Shown: piece after piece, positions 22,053 through 34,451 of the stretch | How the letters are laid out: each line of letters starts with the position of its first letter | Position numbering within the stretch: the stretch's first letter is position 1 | NCBI GenBank assembly: GCA_010909165.1 | Contig: MU008158.1 | Location: 3,373,478 to 3,437,477 of the forward strand | Reading direction: 5' to 3' | Origin: Anthoceros angustus | Taxonomy: Eukaryota; Streptophyta; Anthocerotopsida; Anthocerotales; Anthocerotaceae | DNA: 64,000 nt | Program-made: the position numbers and the translations under genes | Notes under the pieces: model-generated | What the model was told of the DNA's origin: nothing | Seen by the model: only the letters and a program-made list of their open reading frames with translations | The model's database searches: none

Positions 22053-25050
22053 GTGAGAACCCATACAGGCTGGCTTCTTTCAGTGTCTTTTGGCATCGCG
22101 GACCTCGCTCTTGAAAGGTTTGTTGATTTCATAGCTGCTGCAACCACTTCAAAGGGAATGCGGTTCCACACGAAGGTGCTTCCGACACGCGTCTCCACAA
22201 TTTCCATCCGCCATTCACGGGAGGTCAGGACAGCAACTCGAGCTCTTCATCCTCTCGAGACTGTCCATTCGGACATTTGTGGCCCCATGTCAACTCGATG
22301 CTTTGGAGGACACCTGTATTTCCTAACCTTTTTGGATGAGTGGACCAAATATTGTCACATCTATTTTCTTAGGCATAAGAGTGAAGCTCTGGAGCAATTT
22401 ATCGACTTCGTTCCCATGGCTGAGCGGCAGATTGGCTCCCTGGTTCGCAAATTGCGTACTGACAACGCAAGAGAGTACACCAGCTTATCCTTCCGCGAGT
22501 TCTGCACCTCCAAAGGAATCCTGCGCCAGCTTACAGTGCCACACACACCAGCGCAAAATTCTTTTGCTGAGCGTTACAATCGCACCATTTTGGAGATTGC
22601 CCGCTGCCTTCTTAAGCTTTCTAGTCACTCTCGAGGATATTGGGCAGAGACTATCTCTACGGCCTGCTATATTGAAAATCGACTACCTGCTAAAGATCTT
22701 CATCAAACTATTCCTTATGCTCGCTGGCATGGTTCCCTTCCCCGCATATCACACCTAAGGATCTTTGGGAGCACAGCTTACGCTCATATTCCGAACTCTC
22801 TGAGAAGCAAATGGGACGACAAGGCAAGGAAGCTCATTTTCATCGGCTATTCCGACGAGGTCAAGGGCTACAAGTTAGTTGATCCTTCCAATCACCAAAT
22901 CCTTTTCCTGCAGTGTGCATTTTCATGAACAGGGCCTCTTCCTTTCCACACCATCTCTTGACCATCAGGCAGCCGATCCCTGTGACAGCTTCTACGTCCC
23001 TCTTGACCTTGAGGGGGACCCTACTGCACCTCAACCTCCTCAACCTCTTGTACCACGTCAACCCGTCGCACTACCCGTTGTTCCACCTCAGCCACCAGTT
23101 GACCACTTGCAAGCTCAAGAGGAACATGTGCCTGATTCCCCACTTCCTTTATTACCCATCGAGAACACAATACCAATAGCTCCTGACCCAGAGCCCCCAG
23201 TTGCTGTCATCCCTGAACGCCGCCTCTCCACCAGACAAAGACGCCCTCCTGCATGGCTGGATGCCTATGACCTATCCAACTCTTCTTCCTTAGCAATTGC
23301 AGCCCCACATGCCACTGAGGGATACCACATCATCATCAAACTTAGCGGCCACATACCTTTCCTTAGCTGCCCAGCAACTAGCCATAGAATTACCGAACAC
23401 TCCACGATCATATCAAGAGGCAATTAACTCACCCCAATCAACTGAGTGGTGCAAGGCCATAGATTCAGAATACCAATCCTTGATAGACAACCACACATGG
23501 GAACTCGTGGACCTACCGCCAGGCAGGAAGCCAATAACATGCAAGTGGACTTTTAAGCTCAAGCTCAAACCAGACGGCTCCATTACCCGCTACAAGGCCC
23601 ATCTCATAGCCCGAGGCTTTACCCAAATGCCAAGTCTGAGGATGGCCTTCCTCAATGACATCCTGCATGAGCTCATTTTCATGGAGCAACCTGAAGGTAT
23701 GTCATCGACGTGCACAAGGTATGTAGGCTACTTAGAGCACTCTACGGATTAAAGCAATCGGCCAAAGCATGGTATGAGGTCATAGATACTTTCCTTATAG
23801 CATGCGGCTTCAAGCGTTTTCAAGTGGATTAGAATGTTTATCATCTTCGAGAGGGAAATAAGCCTCGTCATCGTCGCACTGTATGTGGACGACAATTTCA
23901 TATTTGGGAGTGATGATGGTAATATTCAAAAGGTCAAGGATTTACTCTCAAATAAATTTGATATGGTTGATGTTGGCCCCCTTCATTTCGCGCTCGGCAT
24001 CCAATTCATATTATCCCCATCTGATTACTCTATCCGTATTTATCAAGAGCATTATATGGACCAGCTCCTTAAGCACTTCAACCTCTCTGAAGCCCGTCCA
24101 TCTACCACACCAGTAGCCGCTGGAGATAAGGTGTCCCTACAAGACAGCCCTACTTCTCCTAAGGAGATTTTCGAAATGTATTCCATACCTTATGGCGAAG
24201 CTGTTGGATGTCTACTTTTCCTTTCTATATGGACGCGCCCGAACATCGCACATGCTGTGAATGTCGCCTCTAGGTACATTTCCAACCCAGGAAGACAATA
24301 TTGGACTTTCGTCAAACGTATTTTTAGGTATCTGAAGGGCACTAAGAACAGAGGCTTAGTATATTATGCTAACAATGCTAATGAGGGCAAGCTGCATCTC
24401 ACATGCCACTCCGACGCCGATTGGCCTGGGGACCCAGACTCCCGTAAGTCGATAGCGGCATATTGCATGAGACTCAATGGAACTGCCATATCTTGGGCAT
24501 CTAAGAAGCTGCCTACGCTTTATTTATCATCCACGGAAGCCGAGTATGCAGCCACTTCCCTAGCCGCCAAGGAAATCATTTGGATACGACAATTTTTATC
24601 TAGTTTGGGCGAAGCACAAGCAAGGCCCACTCCCCTCCTTTGCGACAATCAATCGGCTATTGCTATGACTCTTAATCCGGTCTTTCACGCTCGTACTAAA
24701 TATATCAACATTCAACATCATTTTATCTGCAAGGTAGTAGCTAGCAAGCAGATCAAATTGGAGTATATGCACACCTCCGAGAACATAGCCGACTTGTTTA
24801 CCAAAGGGCTCCCCAGAGTCTTACATGAGCAACACACCCTCGCTCTCGGACTACATGGTAATATATGATCTACATCCAGGGGCATTCTCTTCATCAACAC
24901 ATCATCGATACATCTCGAAGTGTACCCCTACTCAGAGCTGAGGGGCAGTATTGGAATATGTCCCCTAGGTCATAGCTTAGGCTAATAAGTAGACTATTCA
25001 ATTAATTCATCACTAGTGTGCTAGCAGTTACAGACATGATCCCAACCGCA
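22053..25050 (+). mobile_element. Ty1/copia retrotransposon, internally deleted and frame-broken
   Basis: Plus-strand order matches copia pol. The integrase core has HSDICGPM, a central DNAREY context and AQNSFAERYNRT (22053-22920), followed by a proline-rich linker. The reverse transcriptase starts with WELVDLPPGRKPI and KARLIARGF-type sequence (about 23430-23640), and its ALYVDD active site is at about 23877. RNase H has SDADWPGDPDSRKS and SSTEAEYAA (to 24868). The RT lacks the segment between ARGFTQ and the next block, and several frame breaks occur, so it is inactive. A polypurine tract (gctgaggggcag, about 24938) precedes a probable 3' LTR beginning near 24952. No 5' LTR, gag or protease is recognisable. 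Confidence 0.85.
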
Positions 25051-25059
25051 GAACACGAG

Positions 25060-25250
25060 ACCCTCACTTCACTCGATTCACGCGCTTAATGAAACTATCT
25101 TTTGTGCTTCTGGCTCCTGCTACAATATCAGGTAGTAATTGGCCAGGCCCAAAATTTCTCGGAGGCTGCTCAGGTTGGTAGGCACCTTCACTCGCATAAT
25201 GGCCTCCACCTTGGCACGTTGAGCCATGATTCCTCTCACAATGAGACATC
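25060..25250 (-). mobile_element. Ty3/gypsy reverse-transcriptase scrap
   Basis: On the minus strand the frame reads AKVEAIMRVKVPTNLSSLRE followed by ILGLANYY, the signature at the RT-RNase H junction of Ty3/gypsy elements. It then stops. Only about 60 codons remain, abutting the copia 3' end. It is too short to place in a clade. Confidence 0.7.
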
Positions 25251-25712
25251 AGCGTTTGTTCATCTTAACAATCTTTGGGCTTCGTGCCTGTTGGAGACGA
25301 AGAGATGTCTGTTCGGAATAAGGTGCATTCTCCCAACAGTCATGTTGTCTAACCTTTAGCCTAACTGGAGATGTGTGTAGGGATTCCAATAGTTGGGCCC
25401 GCTGCATCCTATTGTGGTGGGTTGGACTGCCTGAGTCCGTGGCAGCCTGCAGTGTCACGGACTGGGGTGGGACTGGTTTGGATCGCCGCCCCGCGGCTCC
25501 AGCAAGTGGCAACTGGGGGTGAAATGGTTGGGGTCTGGTAAAGCCAGCTGCTGGTCACAGTGCCTGCCCTGCCGCGGCCATTCTTTTCCATCACTGCCCT
25601 GCTCTGCTCTGCTCTGGTTTGCTGGGCACTAGGGTTGGGTTTTGGTTTGGGTGGGCATCCAGATCTGCCATCTCGGGGCGGGACAGCCCTGCTGCACTGC
25701 AGCAACGCAGGC
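25251..25712. other. Intergenic, upstream of the Rab pseudogene
   Basis: No coding feature recognised. The GC-rich last 150 bases before the pseudogene ATG resemble a plant leader and are probably the old promoter and 5'UTR. Confidence 0.4.
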
Positions 25713-26466
25713 ATGGCGTACGCTGACGATGAGCAGAGTGAGGACTACCTGTTCAAGGTGATCCTCATTGGTGATTCCGCGGTGGGAAATTTCAATGTGC
25801 TCTCCAGGTACGCGCGCAACGAGTTCCACTTCAAGTCCAAGGCCGCCATCGGAGTGGAGTTCCAGACGCAGAGCATGGAGCTGGACGGCAAGGAGATCAA
25901 GGCCCAGATCTGCGAAACCGCCGGCTAGGAGCGCTTTCGGGTGGTCATCTCCGCCTACTACAGGGGCGCCGTGGGTGCGCTCATAGTCTACGACATCAGC
26001 CGCAAGCAGACCTTTGAGAACGTGGCACGCTGGCTGGAGGAGCTGCGAAGCGAGTGAGTCCTGCCAGCCAGCTCTCGCTTGCAAGCGTGTGTGGAATGGA
26101 TGCACTTGAAGTAGAGTGTCTGCTTCCTCTGCTAGCTAACTCGGTCTGCACCCGCATTGCATGGCTTGTTGCTGCGCAGTGCATTCGGACATGAGCGTGG
26201 TGGTAATGCTTGGCGGCAACCAATGTGATCTCAAGAACATCAGAGAAGTGTCGGAGGAGGAGGGCACGGCGCTCGCTTAATCGGAGAACATGTTCTTCAT
26301 CGAGACTTCGGCGTGGGATTCCACCGGCGTCACCAATGTGTTCCGGACTGTGGTGAAGGAGATCTACGGCGTAGTTAGTAGGCCGTTTACAAGTATGATG
26401 GCAGCAATGTTTACGACGTGATGCAGGAAACACATCACACACAGAACATGCAGTTGAAGGGTTGGA
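25713..26466 (+). pseudogene. Rab GTPase (RABA-type) pseudogene, intron retained
   Basis: From ATG 25713 the frame matches plant RABA proteins, closest by eye to RABA5: [51 protein letters not shown]. Several essential positions are lost. The P-loop GKS is GNF, and the Gln of DTAGQE is a stop codon (CETAG stop ERF, about 25926). NKCD is NQCD, and a second stop follows GTALA (about 26278). After WLEELR an intron-like segment starts with gtgagt (about 26055) and ends ctgcgcag (about 26179). Sequence then resumes with VVVMLGG and FFIETSAWDSTGV. The retained intron points to segmental duplication rather than a processed copy. It would not bind or hydrolyse GTP normally. Confidence 0.88.
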
Positions 26467-26777
26467 CGGCATTGGCCTAGGACGGTCCACTGCCAACTTT
26501 CCCTGGCAGCCTCCGGAAGTACTGATGCTCCTGAAGCACTGACCCGAAGTACGCGAATTATTCCTACTTCAGTCCATGCAAGAAAACATCCACCATCTTG
26601 GGAGGCTCAATACGCATCTTATTGCGCAATGTAGGTGCATGCACGGCTGGTGACACTACCTACAAACGCTCTCAGGTCTACAGTGCAAGTCCAACCTGTA
26701 GGAATCGATTTCGAGATGCTACCACAGAAAACGATAGGCGAGCGAAGGGTCTTGCCGTTCCCAAGCCGTTGGAAAAA
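26467..26777. other. Spacer after the Rab pseudogene
   Basis: Contains the decayed tail of the Rab copy, where no prenylation motif is visible, and the 3'UTR of the minus-strand methionine-salvage gene. No other feature seen. Confidence 0.5.
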
Positions 26778-29218
26778 CTAGGGCTGGTTAGCCACTTCAG
26801 TTACTACTTGGGTGATATCAGAATACTGCCGTCTTCCCTTCAACAATTGCTTGGCGAAGGTCAAGGCCTTCCTCTCGCAGGCAGCTCTCCTCTCCAGATC
26901 CTGTATCGACTCCAAATCCTCAACGTGGGCAATGCCCACAACCCTCCTAATCATCTTAGCCGCAGCATATCCAAGAGTATCCTCCAGCAAGCTTGCAAAG
27001 TACTGCCTCTGGACAAGTTTGCGTGACTCAGAAGTGTTGTAGATCTCTGGCGGGTAGGCATCCCCTGGATTGGAGTCCCAACTTGCATCCCACAAGCTCG
27101 TGAACTTCTTCACAAACAGAGTCCATGTCTCCTGAATGGTGTGCAATATCCACTTCTTGTACTCATCTCTACCGCCAGGAGCAGAAGCCTGACCATCCTG
27201 AGAGTAAAACGCGAGCAACATATTTCCAATAAATGCTCCCACGTCGAAGCCCATGGGCCCGTAGAAGGCAAACTCCGGGTCAATGACCTGGGTAGAAGAC
27301 TGAGTGACCATAATGGAGCCAGTGTGCAGATCCCCATGGACCCGAGCCTCTGGACTTGCAATGAACTTGCTCCTGAGGGAGGCAATCTCAGTCTTGACAT
27401 GAATATCGCTTTGCAGAGCTGCAACATCATCATCCAGATAAGGAGAAGTCCAGCGGTTGTGGATATGGGTCATGTAAGGGTCGGAGAAGATGACCTGCTC
27501 TGTCAATCTGCACATTTCCACGTTCTCGCAGAACTGAGCGACAGCGGCCTTGTACTCCAGAGTAGACACGGCCAGAAGAGAGGAATGAAAAAGAGTCTGG
27601 GCTACAAACTCCGAGATATGCTCCGCCAGGAGCGGATAGACAGTCCCAGCAATGAGGCCCTTCCGTAGGATGATATGAGGCGGCTCCAGATACCGCATCA
27701 CGGTGAGAGCCATAGGATGGTCGAAGTAGAAGACTTCAGGCACATGCTGAGGGACAACTCGCGCTTGTTCTCTCAACGCTGTTGCCTCAAAGTAGGCACG
27801 CTCAATTGTCATCTTCCACGACTCCCCCACACACCGCACATAAGGAAGCGCCTGCTTGAGCACAAATGACCCTCCAGGACCCAGCACAATGTAGACGAAA
27901 TTGAGGTTGCCATCTCCCACTTCCTTAATCCTCCATTCCTTAGCAGTGCCCCCCAGTCGAGCTGCCAGCTCCGGCACACTCTCCACATAAGCCCGCACCT
28001 TTTCCTCCTTAAGCGCCGTAAACCCCTGACCCTTACCGGCGCCATCCTTGTGCCCGTTAGCCGCGACCTTCACAGCCTCCTCCTTCCCGATAGCCCCCGC
28101 AGCGTTGTTGCCAAGGAAGGAAGGCACATCAAACACTTCAGAACCGGGCTCCTTGGTGATAACCCCCTTGTCAGTGATGATCGCAGAGATAAACCTGGCC
28201 GGCGTCACATCAAACGCCGGATTCCAAACCCCAATCCCAGACGCAGCAACCTCAACTCCCTGCCCCCCCCCGGCGTGCGTCAGCTCCCGTGAATCCCGCT
28301 CCTCGATCACTATCTCCTTCCCGGACCGGATGCCGGTATCCACCGAGGTCACAGGAGCCGCGACATAAAATGGAACTCCATGCACAAACGCGGAGAGCGC
28401 CAGACTGTAGGTGCCGATCTTGTTGGCCGTGTCCCCGTTGGCCGCAACGCGATCGGCCCCCACCACCACCGCATGGAGGCGGCCGGAGGCCGCAAGCGCG
28501 GCCGCCGCAGAGTCCGCGATGAGCACCCCCGGGATCTTGTCATGCACCAGCTCAAAAGCCGTAAGCCTGGAGCCCTGGTTGTAGGGCCTTGTCTCGGTGC
28601 AGAAGACGGTCTCCAAGGCGCCCTTGGCGTGCACCGCCCGGACCACCCCGAGCGCCGTCCCGTACCCCGAGGTGGCCAAGCTCCCGGTGTTGCAGTGCGT
28701 GAGAAGACGCAGCTGCCGCTTCCCTCCTCCCCGCCAGCACCAGCTCCGCGCCGTGCCTGCCGATGGCCTTGTTGGCCGCCACATCATCGGCCAGCATCTG
28801 CTCCGCCGCCTGCACGTAGGCATGGAACACAGCGGCCGCGCCGCCTCCCCGCTGCCGCGTCCGAGGCCACCTGCTTGAGCTTGGCAGCGGCATCCGCTAG
28901 GTTGACGGCCGTGGGGCGGCTGGACACGAGGTGATCCAGGCGCTCCGCGATGAAAGCCGCGGCCTGGGGCGCCGACGAGGGCACGGGCAGCGCCGTCAGC
29001 TCCACGGCCAGGGACAGGGCGGCGGCGATGGCGATTGCCGGCGCGCCCCGCACCACCATGTACCGGATGGCGCGCCATCCGGCGGCCGAGTCCGGGACCT
29101 CTACAAACACCGTCTGCGCAGGTAGCTTGGTCTGGTCCAGAAGCTGCAGCTGGCCGCGAGAGTAGCGGATGGCCTGCAGCCGCCCGCCCTCCGCCTCCTG
29201 CTCCACCGCTTCCACCAT
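26778..29218 (-). CDS. MTI-MTK: Fused methylthioribose-1-P isomerase / methylthioribose kinase
   Basis: Intronless gene whose product joins two successive enzymes of the methionine-salvage (Yang) cycle. The N-terminal half is MtnA-type isomerase: [14 protein letters not shown], then [19 protein letters not shown] with the catalytic Cys, and [20 protein letters not shown] with the catalytic Asp. The C-terminal half is MtnK-type kinase: [42 protein letters not shown] Lys/Glu-containing linker (about residues 385-415) separates them. The kinase would phosphorylate methylthioribose and the isomerase would convert the product to methylthioribulose-1-phosphate, in the cytosol. The frame from ATG 29218 slips twice, at CCCC 28847-28850 and CCCC 28729-28732 (plus strand), each as one extra base. 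Allowing for both gives about 812 residues. Arabidopsis has separate MTK and MTI genes. The slips may be assembly errors or real lesions in the isomerase half. Confidence 0.88.
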
Positions 29219-29639
29219 AGCTCGCTACTCGCCTGCTTCTCTGTTCTCGATTCCCCTTGGACTTCTTTTATGCTAGTTCACCTAAACTAGTTGTCGCCCG
29301 GCTACATTCACTGAACCTACAACATACCTGAAGCGATGCACGGCCTCCGTGAATCGGGTGTCCTAAGTTTCAGAACAGACAGGACAGGCAAGCTCCGTTC
29401 ATATCGTCTGACATCGCCCCACGCTTTCTATATGGCAGGACGTGGCTACCACAGTCAGCACTCTCGATCGCTCAACTACCCATTCTCATATGGACATCGC
29501 TGATAGATGTAGATAACGTACGCATAACCTTTTCTGCTTTCTTATTCCGGCTATTTTCATTCCCGAGGTTAGGACAGTAGCCCTTTAGATCATGGCGGGC
29601 CAGGGAAATTGGTTTCTCTTGACTTTCATGTGGTTGTAG
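29219..29639. promoter_or_regulatory. Upstream region of the isomerase-kinase gene
   Basis: This presumably contains the minus-strand promoter and leader of the methionine-salvage gene. I see no convincing TATA box and no riboswitch-like structure. Confidence 0.35.
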
Positions 29640-30525
29640 ACGTGGTTGCTTGAGAAGCAGCTCAGTCAAGCTTTCCGATCCATCTTTCAGGACTCCTCCA
29701 TCCCTAGGTCTATGAGAGTTCGGCTTCACTCTTGGTACAAGCACTTGGCTTGTAGCTCGTCTATGTATTTGGAGTTTTATCATCACACCAACTACCTTCA
29801 CCACACCAACTACCTTCACCACTGCCATGCGATTTCGTTTTGGTCTACTCCAGCATGTGGCATCCTCCTTCTTTACCTTCGAGTGCGGCTCTGCCTTCGA
29901 TGACTCTAGGGTACACCTTGCTTGCTGTTTCCATGGGGGTCACCATATCGCCACCCACGATGTAGTTTTGCGGTGTCATGTTTGCCATAGCTCGCAAAAG
30001 CGGCTATATGGCCTAGAGAGAGCGAGGTCCACTCTTCCACAGGTCGCTCAATCAGGGCTGACTTGTACCTTGTTCGTGGTGACCAGGTCTCGGTGGCCGA
30101 CGTGGTGAGTACTGACCCTGCTCGCGACACCATATGTGCTTAGGTCATCACTAATCGTCCTAGTTGGGCTGTCACCGAAGCTGCGGCTTTCAAGGTCAAG
30201 AAGTATAGTGGAATACAAGTAGGCCACCTCTTTATTCCGCTCACATTTGACACATATGGGGCAATGGCCGAGGAATTCAATGAATTTCTCAAGTCCTGCA
30301 CCAAATATTACCACGCCTGCAGGCATGGCGCAGGGCTATCCCTTTCCTATTTTACAGCTTACTTCAGACAGCGGGTCTCCATTGCCCTTCAAAGGGCTCT
30401 CTCGACAGCAATCCTTCGCAAGGTGGCAACGGCAAGTGACGCTTCTTCCTCTTCCTCCTTGGTTTGCATGCCTTTTGTTCTTCCTGCACATGATGTTTTG
30501 GGAGTAGTAGGTAGCTTTAGGTAGG
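29640..30525 (+). mobile_element. Non-LTR retroelement ORF2 tail, degenerate
   Basis: Several plus-strand frames give the C-terminal region found after LINE-type reverse transcriptases. The early part includes CGSAFDDSRVHLACC and HGGHHIATHDVVLRCH, a Cys/His block like the zinc-knuckle tail. The later part includes KVKKYSGIQVGHLFIPLTF, TYGAMAEEFNEFL and FRQRVSIALQRA. At least two frame breaks and one stop occur. The reverse transcriptase core is absent. There is no target-site duplication or poly-A tail that I can identify. The match is from general memory of such tails, not from an alignment. Confidence 0.5.
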
Positions 30526-31698
30526 GAGCTTAGTCGCTCCTTTTCATCTTGACCCTCAGGGTTTTCCTTGGTCATCCCCTATTGGATGGGCTTCTTCCTA
30601 TCTTTTTTTCCCTTATTAAACAAAGAAGATTCTATCATGCAACAAGCCCCTAACGGCCTTACAATAGCCGCACCTTATAACAAATAGCAGTCCCTAAACG
30701 CCTTGCAGTAGCAGGTCCTAAGGGTCTTAAAAGAGTAGCGCTTGAGGCTTAGAAATAAAACTTTTAATGAGAAGAAAATGGTCTTTTAGTCCACTGAGGA
30801 TATATGACCGTCACGGGACTAAAGAGAATATGAGATATGTAGGAGAAAAAAAATGTTAGAACTAGTTTAAGGCGAAATAGCATAGGTTTGTGACAAATTT
30901 ATCCTATTCAACATTGTTGTATGGAAATCCAACATATGTTACAAGCATAATCTTGTAGTTATAGAATTTGGAAAACAAAAAAAGTCATGGAAAAACCAGC
31001 ACATTCAAAAAGTATGCCTAAATCTTTCAATATATCTTCATAGATTGGGCAAAAGAAATAAAATCATCCGCCAGCCGTAGGCGGGTGAGGGTGAGAGTCA
31101 ACCATCCGCGCGTATGAGACCCCACACTCATTTCACCTCTGAACTTCATCCATGTTTCTTTAGCAAAACTAATAATCCCACGTTAAAGACTATCTTCGCT
31201 TTCACACGTCTTCGAAGCTGGCCATGCTCACCGGCAAAAGGTGCGGTGGCCTCCCTAATGTGTTTGGCGAGAACTGGTCCCCAAACCTTAAGACAACTTG
31301 GAGAGTGTGTCTGTATGTTTGAAGTTTGGTGGCAAGAGGGGAGGAGAGGGGAGTGCGGTTCCCGCGGTGACCGGCGTTTCGGATTTGTAGGTGGAAAACT
31401 TAACAGAGGTTGTTGATCCTAGTTGCAAACAACATTTGAGATGAAGTCGGCCGTAATTGGGTAGGGATTCTGAATCGTTGGGTAGTGCGGCACATTGCGT
31501 TGTTGTTGGGATCAAAGTTGCCTGCCTTTAGCTTGCAGCCCGAAACTTTGGGCCCTAAACTTGAAAATAATCAAATTAAATTAGAAACAATTGAAGAAGA
31601 AAAATCGCCCCACTACTTAGTGGGGTGTTGAATTTGTAGGGCACAATAGCCTCTGGGCCCGTTTGTGCAACTACCGGGGTTGCTGCTTTGCACGCGGA
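30526..31698. other. Intergenic
   Basis: No gene recognised. A hairpin-capable segment 'agtccactgaggat..gggact' (about 30798-30830) resembles one flank of the 5S-like dispersed repeat at 41255-41450. The rest is AT-rich with short meaningless frames. Confidence 0.5.
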
Positions 31699-34451
31699 TC
31701 ATACAATCACTTCTCTCAGTGCCGCTATCAGAGCCTTGGGGTCGTATATCACCCCGACCTTTTCATCGCGCATTGAATCCACCGTCACCTGCAAGAACGA
31801 CCAGGTCATTGCAACGCACGAGTAACCAGGTCCAAGCTAAGCGCGGATTGCGACCTTACCACATTCGTGACGCCAAGGCCCGCCAACATTTCCAAATCCA
31901 AAGAAATCTCTCCCTCCTTCGGGACCAACATTACAGACACATATGTGGATGGCTGCAAATAGACAGTGGCAGCTTAGCGCGTAACCTGATGGCTAACAAG
32001 TGCAAATTGTTTTCCTCAAAAAACGCGCAACGGCCGTCATACCGGGTGATTCAGGGAGTTAACTTGATCATCACAGTACTTTCGGTTCAAAGCATCAGCT
32101 AAGGAAACCACAAAGTGCGATGCCGCCATTCCCTTTGTCTCTCGGTCATAGGTACCATTCAGCATGAACACCTGTAAAGTTGGGGAAATACACAAGGTTC
32201 AGAACTTAGAAACGTTCTGCAGTCAACCTCACGTAATCAACAAAAGAACAGCGTCCGATAACCAAAAGTGCCCTTCCAAAAAAGCAGATGGAAACCACTC
32301 GTTCTACAATCTTGGCACACTCCCTACCTTGGGACACGTTTGTTTAGATATTGTTTCCCCAACACCTCGCAAGACCTACAAACGGTAGGTAAAAACTCAA
32401 TTTCAAGAAGCTGCCAGTTGCTCCGACATGACCAAATGCCTGGATACTAACCAGAGACGGACACACAGACGTGTAGAAGGAGCCCATTCCAAATATTATG
32501 GCATCCACCTGAGACAGCTGCTCAAGCACGGTTGCATTGACCGTTGGGTACACCTGCCCATACCAAGTATGTTATGTTACGTGACGACAGTTGTGACAGC
32601 AGGGATGAGTGAAAAGTAAGAGAGAGACACATGGTAACCTCATGTAAAAGGTTGGTGCCCTCGCTTGACATGTAGAAGATTCGCTTGATAGGAGCTGGAA
32701 GTGGGGGAGATGCATGCATGACCTAATTGAGGAACCATGTCCAAAGTAGAGCAGAAGCGAGTAAAAAATCACACTTGTTGGTCGTATCCAATGGGCATCA
32801 CCACAAGAAACTCACCTTGTTGACAGTGTGCGACAATTCACCAGCCAACTTCTCAACCACAGGGTGCGAAATCTCATTTTGGCCTCTAATTATGGAGCCA
32901 TCCTGCCACGAGAAGTAAAATATGAAGTCAGAGACCAGAGATACGACCCCCCGACGACACAAATCCTCACTCTAGGAACAGTACAACCTTGCGGAAAGGG
33001 AAAAACATGGTGGGGAAGAAAATGGCACCCACATGGAGCTCACAACCAAGTGTCAGCCTATCGTTAGTGCATATCGCAGGAAGCACAAGGCTTTCTGCAG
33101 GAATCTGAGAAACACGTGAATACAGAAAAATGGCTGCATCTAAAGAACCAAAAAAAATTCGAGCGCCAGCAAAGAAAAAATTGCCGATGCTGCAGACAAA
33201 GACCTGCAGCAAAGTTAGAGACCAAACGCTTTTTAATCAAGTCGCAAAGGGAGGAAGGCAAGCAGAAAGGAAAGAGGTGCCGCAAGCAGTGATATGATGG
33301 AGCACACACGTGCATCTTGCAGACACGATGCACAAAAGAGGGAAAAGAGATGAACACTTACCTCCCGTTGGAGAAACGGAATCGTTCATAGGAGCGCTGA
33401 AGAATCTGCATCAAGTGCAGTGTGAGTGCGTGGCGGCGGGGCAAGAATGAAGTGTGCTGAAATGGGCTAACAAGAAGGCAGAATGGCAATGTGCGGAAAC
33501 AATTCCCACCTGACTCTGAAAGTGGACGAGAAAAGCACGGATGGTTTCCCTGTAAGGCCCGGACACACCCTCCCACAGCGAGTGCTCTCCTTCCACAATC
33601 TTATACCTGCAAATGTCCAAAAGACTACTCGTCAGTCCAAACACGCGGCGGCCTGGCGCCGGACAGCCGCAGCTGAGTAAACAGGCCCTACCATTCAGCC
33701 TTGGCCTTGATGTCATCAAACGGGAGCCGGTGGCCTAGGAGTCGCCTGACGGCCAAGGCCTCAGCTGAGCCCTCATCAGAAAGGCGCATGCACCGGGACC
33801 GAATGTCTCCAACAGCAGGGCCTCCTGCAGCGTGCACCGGTTGCATGAACAACCGCCACACCATACAGCAGGGTGCTGGATGGGAAAACGAGAACGCACC
33901 GAGCACGCGCACTATCTCCGCCGTGCTGCCCCCATCGTCCGAGACAGGAAGCACGTGCGCGACGCGGGTGGTGAACTTCTTCAATTCCTCCACCACCCCG
34001 TTGAACGCCGTCCCACCTGCATCCAAGCCATCTGATGAGCCAGCCAGGTTCACCCAACCCTGCAACAGGGAGTCGGCGCCGGCCCCGGCCCCGGCCCGGC
34101 TGGCGTACCGGAAAACACCACCATCGAGGGCTGCTGCGTGCGCAGCGGGCGGGGCGGCATCGGGTCCTCCAGGGCCCCCATGCCGGGATCCTCCGGCGGG
34201 AGATCAGTCGCTGACTGCGGAGGCGGCAGCGGCATGGGCATGATGGGCAGGGCGCCAGCGACATGCAATGCCCTCCAGCATTGCCATTGCCATTGCCGTT
34301 GGCGTTGCCACTGCCATGCCGGGAAGACAGCCGCGCGTGCCGCAACAAGACGCAGCGGAGGAGCGGGAATCGGAATCGCAGCGGGCAGGCGCGATCCGGG
34401 CCTCACTGGCGTGTCCATGTCCCAGACGGCCAGCCATGGAGCCTGTGGCAT
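31699..34451 (-). CDS. CofD/YvcK-like (UPF0052) protein, 13 exons
   Basis: Exons (high to low): 34451-34109, 34016-33900, 33824-33692, 33606-33510, 33405-33362, 33189-33033, 32902-32816, 32722-32639, 32553-32452, 32375-32328, 32171-32043, 31952-31860, 31788-31699. The product is about 507 residues. All phases agree. The fold is that of LPPG:FO 2-phospho-L-lactate transferase (CofD) and the bacterial gluconeogenesis factor YvcK. Visible motifs are VVFSGGTAFNGVV, LPVSDDGGSTAEIVRVLGG, GDIRSRC, TNDRLTLGCEL, DAIIFGMGSFYTSVCPSL and MLNGTYDRET. These line the predicted nucleotide- or phosphate-binding pocket. The plant role is not known; F420 synthesis is unlikely in plants. The C-terminus is secure. 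The start is not: several in-frame ATGs precede MVVFSG (34124), and the N-terminal stretch is Gln/Trp/Pro-rich low complexity. It is divergent from the first GST. Confidence 0.88.
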
